From Nocardioidaceae bacterium (GTDB lineage: Bacteria; Actinomycetota; Actinomycetes; Propionibacteriales; Nocardioidaceae): 64,000 nt of DNA. A model generated the notes under the pieces. That model did no database searches and had not been told where the DNA came from. It was given only the letters and a program-made list of their open reading frames with translations. The position numbers were made by a program, and so were the translations under genes. Positions 54,950 to 64,000 of this stretch are shown one piece after another (position 1 is the stretch's first letter; every line of letters begins with the position of its first letter). The stretch lies in NCBI GenBank assembly GCA_029266455.1, contig JAQSWV010000002.1:58411-122410 (forward strand). Reading direction: 5' to 3'.

Positions 54950-55936
54950 GTGGCGGACACCGCGACCATCCGGAGATCGAGTCGGCGAGCCGCCGGCGCG
55001 AACGGGCGCCGGGACACTGAGGGACGCGACAGCGTCGGGATGTATCTCGACGAGATCGCGCGTACACCCCTGCTCGACGCCGCTGAGGAGGTCGAGCTCA
55101 GCAAGGCGATCGAGGCCGGGCTGCTGGCCGAGCAGCTGCTGGCTGAGGGCCGGGTGGGACGCCGCAAGGGCGGCGCCCCCGGTTCGGCGACCCAGGAGGA
55201 GCTCGAGTGGCTGGCCGCCGAGGGGCAGCGGGCCGTGCAGCGCTTCGTCACCGCCAACCTGCGCCTGGTCGTCTCGATCGCACGCAAGTACGGCCGTGCC
55301 CAGATGCCCCTGCTCGACCTGGTACAGGAGGGCAACACCGGCCTGATCCGCGCAGTGGAGAAGTTCGACTACGCGAAGGGCTACAAGTTCTCGACGTACG
55401 CCACCTGGTGGGTGCGTCAGGCCATCACGCGGGGCGTGGCGCAGCAGGCCCGGGTCGTCCGCCTCCCCGTGCACGTGGTCGAGGAGCTCAACCAGGTCGG
55501 CTCCGCGCGACGCACGCTGGAGCGCCGGCTCGGCCATGAGCCCGAGCCGGGCGACATCGCCGCCGAGCTGGACATGGACCTCGAGCGAGTGCTCGACCTG
55601 ATGGCGTGGGGACGAGACCATGTGAGCCTTGACACACCGGTCGACGACGACGGGGACACCTCGCTCGGCGACCTGGTCGCCAAGGAGGGCTCGCCAGGAC
55701 CGGACGTGACCCTGCTGGACGTCGAGAGCCGCGCCCGGCTGGCGACGTTGGTCGACCAGCTCGGTGAGCGGGAGGCCGACATCATCCGGTCGCGGTTCGG
55801 TCTGATCGACGGACGCACGCACAAGCTGGCCGACATCGGTGCACGGCACGGCATCTCCGCGGAGCGGGTACGCCAGCTCGAGCGCGAGGCGCTGGCGCGG
55901 CTGCGGGTCATCGCCGACCCCGACCTGGCCGCCTGA
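54950..55936 (+). CDS. sigma-70 family RNA polymerase sigma factor, group 2 (HrdA/SigB-like)
   Basis: A 328-residue sigma-70 without region 1.1 spacer. Regions: 1.2 (DSVGMYLDEIARTPLLDAAEEVELSKAIEAG), 2 ([57 protein letters not shown]), 3 and 4 (ISAERVRQLEREALARLRV). GTG 54950 has AAGGAG about 12 bases before it; the frame is open to 54875. Non-essential group 2 sigmas in actinobacteria act in stress and stationary phase. Its 3' end overlaps the 3' end of coaE by 29 bp. Confidence 0.9.
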   Translation: MADTATIRRSSRRAAGANGRRDTEGRDSVGMYLDEIARTPLLDAAEEVELSKAIEAGLLAEQLLAEGRVGRRKGGAPGSATQEELEWLAAEGQRAVQRFVTANLRLVVSIARKYGRAQMPLLDLVQEGNTGLIRAVEKFDYAKGYKFSTYATWWVRQAITRGVAQQARVVRLPVHVVEELNQVGSARRTLERRLGHEPEPGDIAAELDMDLERVLDLMAWGRDHVSLDTPVDDDGDTSLGDLVAKEGSPGPDVTLLDVESRARLATLVDQLGEREADIIRSRFGLIDGRTHKLADIGARHGISAERVRQLEREALARLRVIADPDLAA

Positions 55937-56531
55937 CCGACGGGCCGCCCTCGCGGACATCTCGCCACAGTCGCTCGACGGCGGTGTCGAGGTCGTCCAG
56001 GGTGGCGTCGTTGGTGACCACATGGTCGGCAACGGCGAGTCGCTCGGCCCGGCTGCTCTGGGCGGCGATCCGCCGGTGCGCCTCGTCGGTGCTCATGCCC
56101 CGTGCGGCAAGGCGCTGGACCCGCACGGCGTCCGGCGCGTCCACCACCACGACACGGTCGAAGTCGTCGGCCTGACCCGTCTCCACCAGCAGCGGGATGT
56201 CGTGGACGACCACCGCGTCTGGAGGGGCCTCGGACTCGAGCTCCGCCGCCCGGGCGCGCACCCTCGGGTGGATGACCTGCTCCAGCCGCCGGCGGGCGGT
56301 GCTGTCACCGAAGACCCGGGCTCCCAGCGCGGCTCGGTCGAGTGAGCCGTCGGCCGCCTGCACCTCCGGTCCGAACAGGTCGACGACCTCGGCCAGCCCG
56401 TCCGTACCGGGCGCCACCGCCTCCCGGGCGAGCGCGTCGGCGTCGATGACGACCGCGCCGTACGCAGCCAGCCGCCGGCTCACCTCGCTCTTGCCGGAAC
56501 CGATGCCTCCGGTCAGACCCACCCGCAGCAC
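55908..56531 (-). CDS. coaE: dephospho-CoA kinase
   Basis: A 207-residue kinase for the last step of CoA synthesis (dephospho-CoA + ATP). P-loop GLTGGIGSGKSEV near residue 5, IDADALAREAVAPG, and VVHDIPLLVETG (DxxLL region) are typical. The GTG at 56531 is set by the family start (VLRVGLTGG). No C-terminal UPF0157 fusion, unlike mycobacteria. It lies downstream of rpsA and convergent to the sigma-70 gene, overlapping it by 29 bp. Confidence 0.93.
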   Translation of the reverse strand: MLRVGLTGGIGSGKSEVSRRLAAYGAVVIDADALAREAVAPGTDGLAEVVDLFGPEVQAADGSLDRAALGARVFGDSTARRRLEQVIHPRVRARAAELESEAPPDAVVVHDIPLLVETGQADDFDRVVVVDAPDAVRVQRLAARGMSTDEAHRRIAAQSSRAERLAVADHVVTNDATLDDLDTAVERLWRDVREGGPSVRRPGRGRR

Positions 56532-56645
56532 GGTCCCAGCGTGGCACGCCCCCACCCTGGACGACCCGACCCCACGCGGGCGCCCACCTCGCCCTCGGTG
56601 GTTCGCGGGGTCGAGCAGGTGGACGCCGTTGTGGGCTGGTCCGGC

Positions 56646-58190
56646 TCAGCCGCCGGTGAGCTTCTCGCGCAGTGCCTGCAGCGCCTCGTCCGAGGCAAGC
56701 GCACCTTCGGACTCGCTGGGGGACGGATCCGGTGCTGCCGTGCGCACCGGACGACTGGGCGCGTCCGGGCGAGCCTCGGCTCCGGCCTCGGCACCGTCGG
56801 TCTCGCTGCTGTACTGCGACACCTCGCCCGCCTCGAGGTCGGCCTTCTTGGCGTCCTCGATCTGCTGCTTGTGCGCCTCCCAGCGGGTGTGCGCCTCGGC
56901 GTACTGCTGCTCCCAGTGCGTCTGGGCTTCCTCGTGCCCGGGCAGCCACTCGCCGGTCTCCGGGTCGAAGCCCTCGGGGTAGATGTAGTTGCCCTGGTCG
57001 TCGTAGCTGGTCGTCATGCCGTACAGCGACGGGTCGAACTGCTCGTCGGTCACCGCGACGTTCTCGTTCGCCTGCTTGAGCGACAGCGAGATACGGCGCC
57101 GCTCGAGGTCGACGTCGATGATCTTGACCATCACCGGGTCGTTGACCTGGACGACCTGCTCAGGGATCTCGACGTGACGCTCGGCCAGCTCCGAGATGTG
57201 CACCAGGCCCTCGATGCCCTCCTCGACCCGCACGAACGATCCGAACGGGACCAGCTTCGTGACCTTGCCGGGCACGATCTGCCCCATCTGGTGCGTGCGA
57301 GCGAAGTGCTGCCACGGGTCCTCCTGGGTCGCCTTCAGCGACAGCGAGACCCGCTCGCGGTCCATGTCGACGTCCAGGACCTCGACGGTCACCTCGGTGC
57401 CGACCTCGACGACCTCGCTGGGGTGGTCGATGTGCTTCCACGACAGCTCCGAGACGTGGACCAGGCCGTCCACACCGCCGAGGTCGACGAACGCGCCGAA
57501 GTTCACGATGGACGACACGACACCCTTGCGGATCTGCCCCTTCTGCAGCTGGGTAAGGAAGTTCTGCCGGACCTCGCTCTGGGTCTGCTCGAGCCACGCG
57601 CGCCGCGAGAGCACGACGTTGTTGCGGTTCTTGTCCAGCTCGATGATCTTGGCCTCGATCTCGCGCCCGACGTAGGGCTGCAGGTCGCGGACCCGGCGCA
57701 TCTCGACCAGCGAGGCGGGCAGGAAGCCGCGCAGGCCGATGTCGAGGATGAGACCCCCCTTGACCACCTCGATGACGGTGCCGGTGACGACGCCGTCCTC
57801 CTCCTTGATCTGCTCGATCGTGCCCCAGGCGCGCTCGTACTGTGCGCGCTTCTTGGACAGGATCAGCCGGCCCTCCTTGTCCTCCTTCTGCAGGACGAGG
57901 GCCTCGACGGCGTCGCCGACGCTGACCACCTGGTTCGGGTCGACGTCATGCTTGATCGACAGCTCGCGCGAGGGGATGACGCCCTCGGTCTTGTAGCCGA
58001 TGTCGAGCAGCACCTCGTCGCGGTCGACCTTGACGATGGTGCCCTCGACGATGTCGCCGTCATTGAAGTACTTGATGGTCTCGTCGATGGCGGCGAGGAA
58101 GGCCTCTTCCGAGCCGATGTCGTTCACGGCGACCTGAGGGGTGGTCGAGCCGTTGCTGGCGGGAGGGGCCGCGATGCTGCTGGTGGTCAT
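56646..58190 (-). CDS. rpsA: 30S ribosomal protein S1
   Basis: A 514-residue RNA-binding protein of the small ribosomal subunit. At least four S1 OB domains are visible: GDIVEGTIVKVDRDEVLLDIGYKTEGVIPSREL, then EDGVVTGTVIEVVKGGLILDIGLRGFLPASLVEMR, then the KGVVSSIVNFGAFVDLGGVDGLVHVSELSW domain, and VPGKVTKLVPFGSFVRVEEGIEGLVHISELAERH. An acidic tail follows. ATG 58190. It lies between polA and coaE, the usual actinobacterial order. Confidence 0.96.
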   Translation of the reverse strand: MTTSSIAAPPASNGSTTPQVAVNDIGSEEAFLAAIDETIKYFNDGDIVEGTIVKVDRDEVLLDIGYKTEGVIPSRELSIKHDVDPNQVVSVGDAVEALVLQKEDKEGRLILSKKRAQYERAWGTIEQIKEEDGVVTGTVIEVVKGGLILDIGLRGFLPASLVEMRRVRDLQPYVGREIEAKIIELDKNRNNVVLSRRAWLEQTQSEVRQNFLTQLQKGQIRKGVVSSIVNFGAFVDLGGVDGLVHVSELSWKHIDHPSEVVEVGTEVTVEVLDVDMDRERVSLSLKATQEDPWQHFARTHQMGQIVPGKVTKLVPFGSFVRVEEGIEGLVHISELAERHVEIPEQVVQVNDPVMVKIIDVDLERRRISLSLKQANENVAVTDEQFDPSLYGMTTSYDDQGNYIYPEGFDPETGEWLPGHEEAQTHWEQQYAEAHTRWEAHKQQIEDAKKADLEAGEVSQYSSETDGAEAGAEARPDAPSRPVRTAAPDPSPSESEGALASDEALQALREKLTGG

Positions 58191-58416
58191 GGGGTAGGGA
58201 ATCTCCGGGGACGGATTGGTTCGAGCCTTGACGCGCCGCAGCCCTGGTCCGCAGCAGCTGAGAGGTCACGCGGAGCGCGAGACCCGTGAGTCGGTGCGAG
58301 CACAAGCCTGCTCGGTACGAGGTCGTGCAGGCCACAACGCAGACCAAGACTACGGGGGCGCGCCGATGACGGTCAACGTGAGTCCGGCACGCTGCTCCGG
58401 CACCCGAACCGGCCCG

Positions 58417-61131
58417 TCAGTGACCGGCCTCCTGCCAGGTGCGGCCGATGCCCACCGACACGTCGAGCGGCACCGTGAGGTCGGCCGCACCGGCCATCGA
58501 GGTGCGGACGAGGCCCTCGACCTGGTCGCGCTCGGTAGGGGCCACCTCGAGCACGAGCTCGTCGTGCACCTGCAGCAGCAGCCGGCTTGCCAGCCCGGCC
58601 CCCTCCAGCGCGGCGTGCACCCCGAGCATCGCCACCTTGATGATGTCGGCAGCAGACCCCTGGATGGGCGCGTTGAGAGCCATCCGCTCGGCCATCTCGC
58701 GCCGCTGCCGGTTGTCGCTGGTCAGGTCGGGGAGATAGCGGCGCCGACCCAGCAGCGTCTCGGTGTAGCCGGTCCGGCGCGCCTGGTCCACCACCCCGCG
58801 CAGGTAGTCCCGGACCCCGCCGAAGCGCTGGAAGTACTCCTCCATCAGACCCTGGGCCTCGGAGGTGTCGACGCGCAGCTGCTGGGACAGCCCGTACGCC
58901 GACAACCCATAGGCCAGGCCGTAGTTCATCGCCTTGATCTTCGCGCGCATCGCCGGGGTCACGGCGCCGGGCTCCACCGTGAACACCCGCGCGGCGGTGA
59001 CGGTGTGGAAGTCCTCGCCGGACTTGAACGCCGCGATGAGGTCGTCGTCGCCGGACAGGTGCGCCATGATGCGCATCTCGATCTGGCTGTAGTCGGCCGT
59101 GAGCAGGCACTCGTAGCTCTCGCCGACCACGAACGCCTCGCGGATGCGGCGTCCGGACTCGGTGCGGATCGGGATGTTCTGCAGATTCGGCTCGGTGGAG
59201 GACAGCCGGCCGGTCGCGGCGATCAGCTGGTTGAAGGTGGTGTGGATGCGCCCGTCCGCGGCGACCGTCTTGCGCAGGCCCTCCACCGTGGAGCGCAGCC
59301 TGCTGGCATCCCGGTGCGCGAGCAGGTGCATGAGGAACGGGTGCTCGGTCTTGTCGTAGAGGTTCTGCAACGCCTCGGCGTCGGTCGTCCAGCCGGTCTT
59401 GGTGCGCTTGGTCTTCGGCATCTGCAGCTTGTCGAACAGCACCACCTGCAGCTGCTTGGGCGAGCCGAGGTTGATCCGCTCGCCGATCTCGTCGTACGCG
59501 GCATCCGCAGCGTGGCGGACCAGCACGGCGAAGTCGTCCTCGAGCCGTTCGAGGTGGGGGTCGTCGACCGCGATGCCGACCTGTTCCATGTCCGTCAGCA
59601 CCGCCACCAGCGGCAGCTCCACCTCGCCCAGCAGCCGGGAGCCGCCACGACTGTCCAGATCGGTGGCAAGGGCCTCGGCAAGGTCCACGGTGGCGCGCGC
59701 CCGCAGCATCGCCGCCTCGCTGGCGGCGTCCGGCCCCCCCTCGTCGAGGTCGAGCGCGAGCTGGGCCGCGGCCTCCGCGTCCTCACCGCGGAGCTCGCGC
59801 TTGAGATAGCGCACGGTCAGGTCGGCCAGGTCGTACGACCGCTGGTCGGGTCGTGACAGGTACGCGGCAAGCGCGGTGTCGGAGGCCAGCCCCCGCAGCG
59901 GCCACCCCCGGGCAGCCAGAGCCAGTGCCGGGCCCTTGGCGTCGTGCAGGACCTTCGGCCGGTCGGCGTCGACGAGCCATGCCGCGACGGCTGCCTCATC
60001 AGCCGGTCCGAGCTCGCCGCGTTCGGCCGTGAGGTCGAGATAGGCGGCCGGCCCGTCGGCCGCGGCCAGTGCCAGGCCGTCGACGGTGCCGCCCCCGGAC
60101 CCCCAGCTCCCCACCACGTGCACCCCCACCAGGGTCTCGCCGGCGGCGTGCTGGGCGAGCCAGGGAGCCACGTCGCCGCCGCGCAGCTCGGCGCCGTCGA
60201 GCTCGAACCCCACGTCAGGTGCCGGCTCGTCGGCGGACAGCGTCGCGAACAGCCGGTCGCGGAGCACCCGGAACTCCAGCCCGTCGAACACCTGGTGCAC
60301 GGCGTCACGGTCCCACGGCTGCGCGGTCAGCTCGTCGATCGTCAGCGGGAGGTCGAGGTCGCTGACCAGCTGGTTCACGCGGCGGTTGCGTATCACGTCG
60401 GCCAGGTGTTCGCGCAGCGACTCCCCGGCCTTGCCGCGGATCTCGCCGACGTTGGCGACGACACCGTCGAGGTCGCCGTACTGGAGGATCCACTTGGCGG
60501 CCGTCTTGGGCCCGACCCCGGGGACGCCCGGCAGGTTGTCGCTGGACTCCCCCACCAGCGCCGCCAGGTCGGGGTAGTGCGACGGGCCGATGCCGTACTT
60601 GGCCTCGACCGCCCCCGGCGTCATGCGGGTCAGCTCGCTCACGCCGCGCACCGGGTAGAGCACCGTGGTGGTGTCGCCGACCAGCTGGAAGACGTCGCGG
60701 TCACCGCTGACGATGAGGACCTCGTGGTCGTCGGCCCGCGCCCTGGTGGCCAGCGTCGCGATGATGTCGTCGGCCTCGAACCCCTCCTTCTCGAGGGTGG
60801 GGATGCGCAGCGCCGCCAGCACCTCCTTGACCAACGGGACCTGACCGGAGAACTCGCTGGGTGACGCACTCCGGTTGGCCTTGTAGCCGGCGTACGCCTC
60901 CTTCCGGAACGTCTCGCGGGAGACGTCGAACGCCACGGCCACGTGGGTGGGCGCCTCGTCACGCATCACGTTGATGAGCATCGAGGTGAAGCCGTACACG
61001 GCGTTGGTGTGCTGGCCCGTGGTGGTGGAGAAGTTCTCCACCGGCAGCGCGAAGAAGGCCCGATAGGCGAGCGAGTGGCCGTCCAGGAGAAGCAGGCGGC
61101 CGCGGTCGGCGCGGGTCGACGGATCAGCCAC
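58417..61131 (-). CDS. polA: DNA polymerase I
   Basis: A 904-residue polymerase. N-terminal 5'-3' exonuclease/flap domain (LLLDGHSLAYRAFFALP, EGFEADDIIATLA, SGDRDVFQLVGD, HhH GVPGVGPKTAAKWI), a middle 3'-5' exonuclease-like domain that lacks the usual acidic residues, and a C-terminal polymerase domain with motif A LTADYSQIEMRIMAHLSGDDDLI, O-helix AMNYGLAYGLSAYGLSQQL and motif C LLQVHDELVLEV. Proofreading is probably absent, as in other actinobacteria. GTG 61131 is chosen by family length; the frame is open to 61662. Confidence 0.95.
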   Translation of the reverse strand: MADPSTRADRGRLLLLDGHSLAYRAFFALPVENFSTTTGQHTNAVYGFTSMLINVMRDEAPTHVAVAFDVSRETFRKEAYAGYKANRSASPSEFSGQVPLVKEVLAALRIPTLEKEGFEADDIIATLATRARADDHEVLIVSGDRDVFQLVGDTTTVLYPVRGVSELTRMTPGAVEAKYGIGPSHYPDLAALVGESSDNLPGVPGVGPKTAAKWILQYGDLDGVVANVGEIRGKAGESLREHLADVIRNRRVNQLVSDLDLPLTIDELTAQPWDRDAVHQVFDGLEFRVLRDRLFATLSADEPAPDVGFELDGAELRGGDVAPWLAQHAAGETLVGVHVVGSWGSGGGTVDGLALAAADGPAAYLDLTAERGELGPADEAAVAAWLVDADRPKVLHDAKGPALALAARGWPLRGLASDTALAAYLSRPDQRSYDLADLTVRYLKRELRGEDAEAAAQLALDLDEGGPDAASEAAMLRARATVDLAEALATDLDSRGGSRLLGEVELPLVAVLTDMEQVGIAVDDPHLERLEDDFAVLVRHAADAAYDEIGERINLGSPKQLQVVLFDKLQMPKTKRTKTGWTTDAEALQNLYDKTEHPFLMHLLAHRDASRLRSTVEGLRKTVAADGRIHTTFNQLIAATGRLSSTEPNLQNIPIRTESGRRIREAFVVGESYECLLTADYSQIEMRIMAHLSGDDDLIAAFKSGEDFHTVTAARVFTVEPGAVTPAMRAKIKAMNYGLAYGLSAYGLSQQLRVDTSEAQGLMEEYFQRFGGVRDYLRGVVDQARRTGYTETLLGRRRYLPDLTSDNRQRREMAERMALNAPIQGSAADIIKVAMLGVHAALEGAGLASRLLLQVHDELVLEVAPTERDQVEGLVRTSMAGAADLTVPLDVSVGIGRTWQEAGH

Positions 61132-61309
61132 GTCGCTGACTCTAGTGCGGCCCCCCGACAGCCCCCGACCCGCCGACGGAGGCCTCCCGCGGGGTGCGAC
61201 TCCTGTCACGACTTCGCCACAACTGGGCGCAGGGCCGCCAACCTGCCCGCAACAGGCAGTTCCCGGGTTAAGGTTCGCCCCGAGGCGTCCGCGACACGAG
61301 GAGTTCGCC

Positions 61310-62116
61310 ATGAGCATGAAAGCCCTGGGCCTCGTCCTGGCCTGTCTGCTACTGACAGCGTCCGGTTGCGGCTCCGACGACGACGGCGGCGGCAGCAGCA
61401 GCGGCGGGACCGGCAGCGATCTCGAGGTGGCGGAGGAGGGCACGCTGACGGTCTGCTCCGACACGCCGTACAAGCCGTTCGAGTACCCCGACAAGTCCGC
61501 CCCCACCGGGTACACCGGTTTCGACATCGAGCTGATGCAGGCCATCGCCGACGGACTCGAGCTCGAGCTGGTCGTACAGGACACCGGCTTCGACGCGCTG
61601 CAGAGCGGTCTCACCCTCGCGTCCGGCAACTGCGACATCGCGGCCAGCGCGATGACGATCACCGAGGAGCGGGAGCAGAACCTCGACTTCTCCGACCCCT
61701 ACTACGACTCCGAGCAGTCACTGCTGGTCCCCACCGACTCGAGCATCGCATCGATCGATGACCTGGCCGGCATGAAGGTGGGGGTGCAACAGGGCACGAC
61801 GGGCAAGACCTACGCCGAGGAGAACGTGCCCGAGGACACCGAGATCATCGCCTTTCCCAGCGACGCGGAGATGTTCTCGGCGCTGCAGGGCGGACAGGTC
61901 GACGCGCTGCTGCAGGACCTGCCGGTGAACCTCGTGCACACCGAGGACGACGAGTACGCCATCGTCGAGAAGTACGACACGGGTGAGTCGTACGGCTTCG
62001 CTGTCGCCGAGGAGGGCCACGACAACCTGCTCGCTGCGGTCAACGAGCAGCTGCAGGCGCTGCGTGACGACGGCACGTACCAGAAGATCTACGACTCGTA
62101 CTTCGCCACCAGCTGA
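61310..62116 (+). CDS. amino-acid ABC transporter substrate-binding lipoprotein
   Basis: A 268-residue lipoprotein with signal and lipobox TASGC (Cys20), then a Ser/Gly linker. The mature part is a type 3 binding protein: GTLTVCSDTPYKPFEYPD, YTGFDIELMQAIADGLELEL, SAMTITEEREQNLDFSDPYY and VGVQQGTTGKTYAEENV. This is the polar amino-acid family (glutamate, glutamine, histidine or basic); the exact ligand is unknown. ATG 61310 follows ACGAGGAG. A TAAGGT at 61268-61273 may be a -10 box. Confidence 0.9.
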   Translation: MSMKALGLVLACLLLTASGCGSDDDGGGSSSGGTGSDLEVAEEGTLTVCSDTPYKPFEYPDKSAPTGYTGFDIELMQAIADGLELELVVQDTGFDALQSGLTLASGNCDIAASAMTITEEREQNLDFSDPYYDSEQSLLVPTDSSIASIDDLAGMKVGVQQGTTGKTYAEENVPEDTEIIAFPSDAEMFSALQGGQVDALLQDLPVNLVHTEDDEYAIVEKYDTGESYGFAVAEEGHDNLLAAVNEQLQALRDDGTYQKIYDSYFATS

Positions 62117-62129
62117 ACCGGGCGCTGCC

Positions 62130-62918
62130 ATGACCAAGGCGAACCGACAGCGCCTGCGCGACGCAGTTCTGTATGCGCTGCTGCTGGGCGTCGTGGTGCT
62201 GCTCGCTTTCGCCGCCGACTGGCCGGTGATCCAGGAGAACTTCCTGAACCAGGAGGTGCTGCGCACCCTCTGGCCCGAGATCATCACGGTCGCGGCGAAG
62301 AACACGATCGTGTACACGGCGATCTCCTTCGCCGGCGGGCTCGTCCTGGGGGTCGTGCTGGCGTTGATGAAGCTGTCCCCGGTGACTCCCTACCGGTGGC
62401 TGGCCACGGCGTGGATCGAGTTCTTCCGGGGCCTGCCGGCACTGGTGGTCATCATCGGCTTCGCGCTGGCCGTCCCCATCGCCTTCAACTGGCAGCCCCC
62501 CGGGGGGCTGGTCGGCGCGGGGGTGCTGGCCCTGGTCATCGTCTCCTCGGCGTACATGGCGGAGACCATCCGCTCGGGGATCCAGGCGGTGCCGCCCGGT
62601 CAGGTCGAGGCAGCGCACTCGCTGGGGATGAGCGGCTCATGGACGATGGTCTCGGTCGTGCTGCCGCAGGCGTTCCGGATCATCATCCCTCCGCTGACCA
62701 ACGAGTTCGTCCTGTTGCTCAAGGACACCTCGCTGCTGGCGATCGTGGGGGCGGCGACGGACGACCGCGAGCTGACCACCTTCGGTCGAGACAGCGTCAG
62801 CGAGAACTTCAACTCTTCCCCCCTGCTGGCGGTTGCGCTGCTGTACCTGGTCATCACCTTGCCGCTCACCCGGCTGGTGGCCTACCTGGAGAAGCGAAGC
62901 ATGGTGAAGGCACGATGA
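62130..62918 (+). CDS. amino-acid ABC transporter permease (HisM type)
   Basis: A 262-residue permease with one extra N-terminal helix ([18 protein letters not shown]) and the usual five. The binding-protein-dependent transport motif is [54 protein letters not shown]. Typical of polar amino-acid importers (HEQ family). The single permease gene implies a homodimer. It starts 13 bp after the binding-protein gene and overlaps the ATPase gene by 4 bp (ATGA). Confidence 0.91.
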   Translation: MTKANRQRLRDAVLYALLLGVVVLLAFAADWPVIQENFLNQEVLRTLWPEIITVAAKNTIVYTAISFAGGLVLGVVLALMKLSPVTPYRWLATAWIEFFRGLPALVVIIGFALAVPIAFNWQPPGGLVGAGVLALVIVSSAYMAETIRSGIQAVPPGQVEAAHSLGMSGSWTMVSVVLPQAFRIIIPPLTNEFVLLLKDTSLLAIVGAATDDRELTTFGRDSVSENFNSSPLLAVALLYLVITLPLTRLVAYLEKRSMVKAR

Positions 62919-63664
62919 GCGCACCGGCGGAAGGCACCCGCGCGATCGAGGTACAGGACCTGCACAAGCACTTCGGCGACCACAAGGTGCTCAACGGCAT
63001 CGACTTCCACGTCGACGCGGGCGAGGTGGTCTGCGTCATCGGCCCGTCGGGTTCAGGCAAGTCGACGCTGCTGCGCTGCGTGAACCGGCTCGAGCAGCCG
63101 ACGTCGGGCACGGTCCTGGTGGAGGGCGTCGACGTCACCTCGCCTGAAACCGATCTCAACAAGATCCGCAGCCGGATCGGCATGGTCTTCCAGCAGTTCA
63201 ACCTCTTCCCGCACATGAGTGTGCTGCGCAACCTCACCATCGCGCAGCAGCGGGTGCTGAAGCGGAACCGCGGCGAGGCTGACGGCATCGCCCGGGCCAA
63301 CCTCGAGCGGGTCGGGCTCGGCGACCGCGCCGACGCCTACCCGGCACAGCTGTCCGGTGGCCAGCAGCAACGCGTCGCCATCGCCCGGGCGCTGTCGATG
63401 GAGCCCGACATGATGCTCTTCGACGAGCCGACCAGCGCGCTCGACCCCGAGCTGGTGGGTGATGTGCTCGACGTGATGCGCTCACTGGCCAGCGAGGGCA
63501 TGACCATGATGGTCGTCACGCACGAGATGGGCTTCGCCCGCGAGGTGGGCGACAAGCTGGTGTTCATGGACGAGGGGATCATCATCGAGGAGGGCGCCCC
63601 CCGCGACGTGCTCAGCAGCCCGCAGCACCAGCGCACCCAGGCGTTCCTCTCCAAGGTCCTCTGA
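62915..63664 (+). CDS. amino-acid ABC transporter ATP-binding protein (GlnQ/HisP type)
   Basis: A 249-residue ATPase. Walker [11 protein letters not shown]-loop [22 protein letters not shown], signature [15 protein letters not shown], Walker [24 protein letters not shown] and H-loop [12 protein letters not shown]. These are the marks of polar amino-acid import ATPases. ATG 62915 overlaps the permease stop. It completes the three-gene importer with the binding protein at 61310. Confidence 0.93.
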   Translation: MSAPAEGTRAIEVQDLHKHFGDHKVLNGIDFHVDAGEVVCVIGPSGSGKSTLLRCVNRLEQPTSGTVLVEGVDVTSPETDLNKIRSRIGMVFQQFNLFPHMSVLRNLTIAQQRVLKRNRGEADGIARANLERVGLGDRADAYPAQLSGGQQQRVAIARALSMEPDMMLFDEPTSALDPELVGDVLDVMRSLASEGMTMMVVTHEMGFAREVGDKLVFMDEGIIIEEGAPRDVLSSPQHQRTQAFLSKVL

Positions 63665-63678
63665 CCCGCGCACGTCCA

Positions 63679-63784
63679 GACGTCATACAACGCGCCGCCG
63701 GTACGCCTCCGGAGGTATGACGTTGCGAGGCAACCGTCAGGACGTCATACAACGCGCCGCCGGTACGCCTCTGGAGGTATGACG
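63679..63784. repeat. two 44-bp hairpin-forming repeats in tandem (REP-like)
   Basis: Copies at 63679-63722 and 63741-63784 differ at one base. Each begins GACGTCATAC and ends GGAGGTATGACG, so CGTCATAC pairs with GTATGACG (8 bp) as a stem, with inner GC-rich palindromes (CCTCCGGAGG in copy 1). They are 18 bp apart, between a plus-strand importer operon and a minus-strand LivF-like gene. They could be a bidirectional terminator or members of a dispersed repeat family. Confidence 0.85.
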
Positions 63785-63792
63785 CTGTGGGG

Positions 63793-64000
63793 TCAGATGT
63801 CGCCACCGAGGTAGGCGGCCTTCACGGCGTCGTCGCCGGCGAGCTCGGCGCCGGAGCCGTGCCGCACGATCTCGCCGGTCTCCAGGATGTAGGCCTGATG
63901 AGCCCGCTTGAGCGCCTGCATGGCGTTCTGCTCCACCAGCAGCACCGTGGTGCCCTGCTCGTTGATCTCGGTGACGATCGTGAAGATCTGCTGGATCAGC
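63793..64000 (-). CDS. branched-chain amino-acid ABC transporter ATP-binding protein (LivF-like), 5' end outside window
   Basis: The reverse strand from 64000 encodes the last 68 residues of an ABC ATPase: IFTIVTEINEQGTTVLLVEQNAMQALKRAHQAYILETGEIVRHGSGAELAGDDAVKAAYLGG. The H-loop form LVEQNAMQAL, without the usual histidine, and the ending AAYLGG are typical of LivF. It probably pairs with LivG, LivH and LivM genes beyond the edge. The family imports branched-chain amino acids or related amides. Confidence 0.85.
   Translation of the reverse strand, partial: LIQQIFTIVTEINEQGTTVLLVEQNAMQALKRAHQAYILETGEIVRHGSGAELAGDDAVKAAYLGGDI

Overview
The window is high-GC, densely coded DNA from an actinobacterium. 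Very high G/C at third codon positions, many GTG starts, many 4-bp ATGA/GTGA gene overlaps, and marker families such as SepH, DUF3093, DUF4193, DUF4192, DUF5998, an HrdB/SigA-type sigma factor and an LprG/P55-like pair all point that way. The gene mix looks like Nocardioidaceae or a relative (Propionibacteriales), but that placement is an inference. The DNA is chromosomal. I see no rRNA, tRNA, CRISPR array or intact insertion sequence.

Left part (1-18.3 kb): an RNA m5U-methyltransferase cut by the window edge is coupled to a KimA-like K+ permease, with two RCK (TrkA/Ceo-type) proteins divergent from it. DUF3159, OB-fold, DUF3710, dUTPase, DUF3093, DUF4235 and DUF4193 genes follow, then an inositol-phosphatase family enzyme and ferrochelatase. 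This order resembles the ceoB-ceoC-dut-suhB block of Mycobacterium tuberculosis. An MFS transporter, SepH, a rhodanese, a phosphodiesterase-like enzyme, DUF5998 and a GNAT/acyl-CoA-synthetase (Pat-type) fusion complete this part.

18.4-31.2 kb: an AMP-forming acyl-CoA ligase lies divergent from the Pat-type gene. Next come topoisomerase IV-type subunits A (+) and B (-), which flank a lipoprotein/MFS pair like mycobacterial lprG-p55. A DUF7455 gene with a strong terminator, a DUF456 membrane protein, and a formate-THF ligase with a cyclodeaminase/cyclohydrolase (one-carbon metabolism) follow.

31.2-44.1 kb is the accessory part, with longer gaps, lower apparent GC and poorly conserved genes. 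It holds two small membrane proteins, two large secreted proteins (a beta-propeller protein with a Thr-rich linker and a fibronectin-III protein with a TDPEP linker) and a STAND/LuxR regulator preceded by a relic of a hydrolase-cyclase gene. Divergent OsmC and FAD-oxidoreductase genes, a frameshifted RTX-type gene, a membrane protein and a Ddn-like protein complete it.

44.1-64 kb returns to core genes: principal sigma factor, universal stress protein, GCS2-type glutamate-cysteine ligase, DUF4192, DNA polymerase IV joined in frame to an oligopeptidase B-like protease, a DrrAB-type ABC exporter, a second sigma-70, CoaE, ribosomal protein S1, DNA polymerase I and a polar amino-acid ABC importer. 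A tandem 44-bp hairpin repeat and the 3' end of a LivF-like gene close the window.

The most notable points are the dinB-protease in-frame fusion, the potassium module with a 10-bp tandem repeat in its divergent promoter region, the STAND/OsmC/FAD cluster with a decayed cyclase gene, the G6 frameshift in the RTX gene, and the tandem hairpin repeats at the right end.
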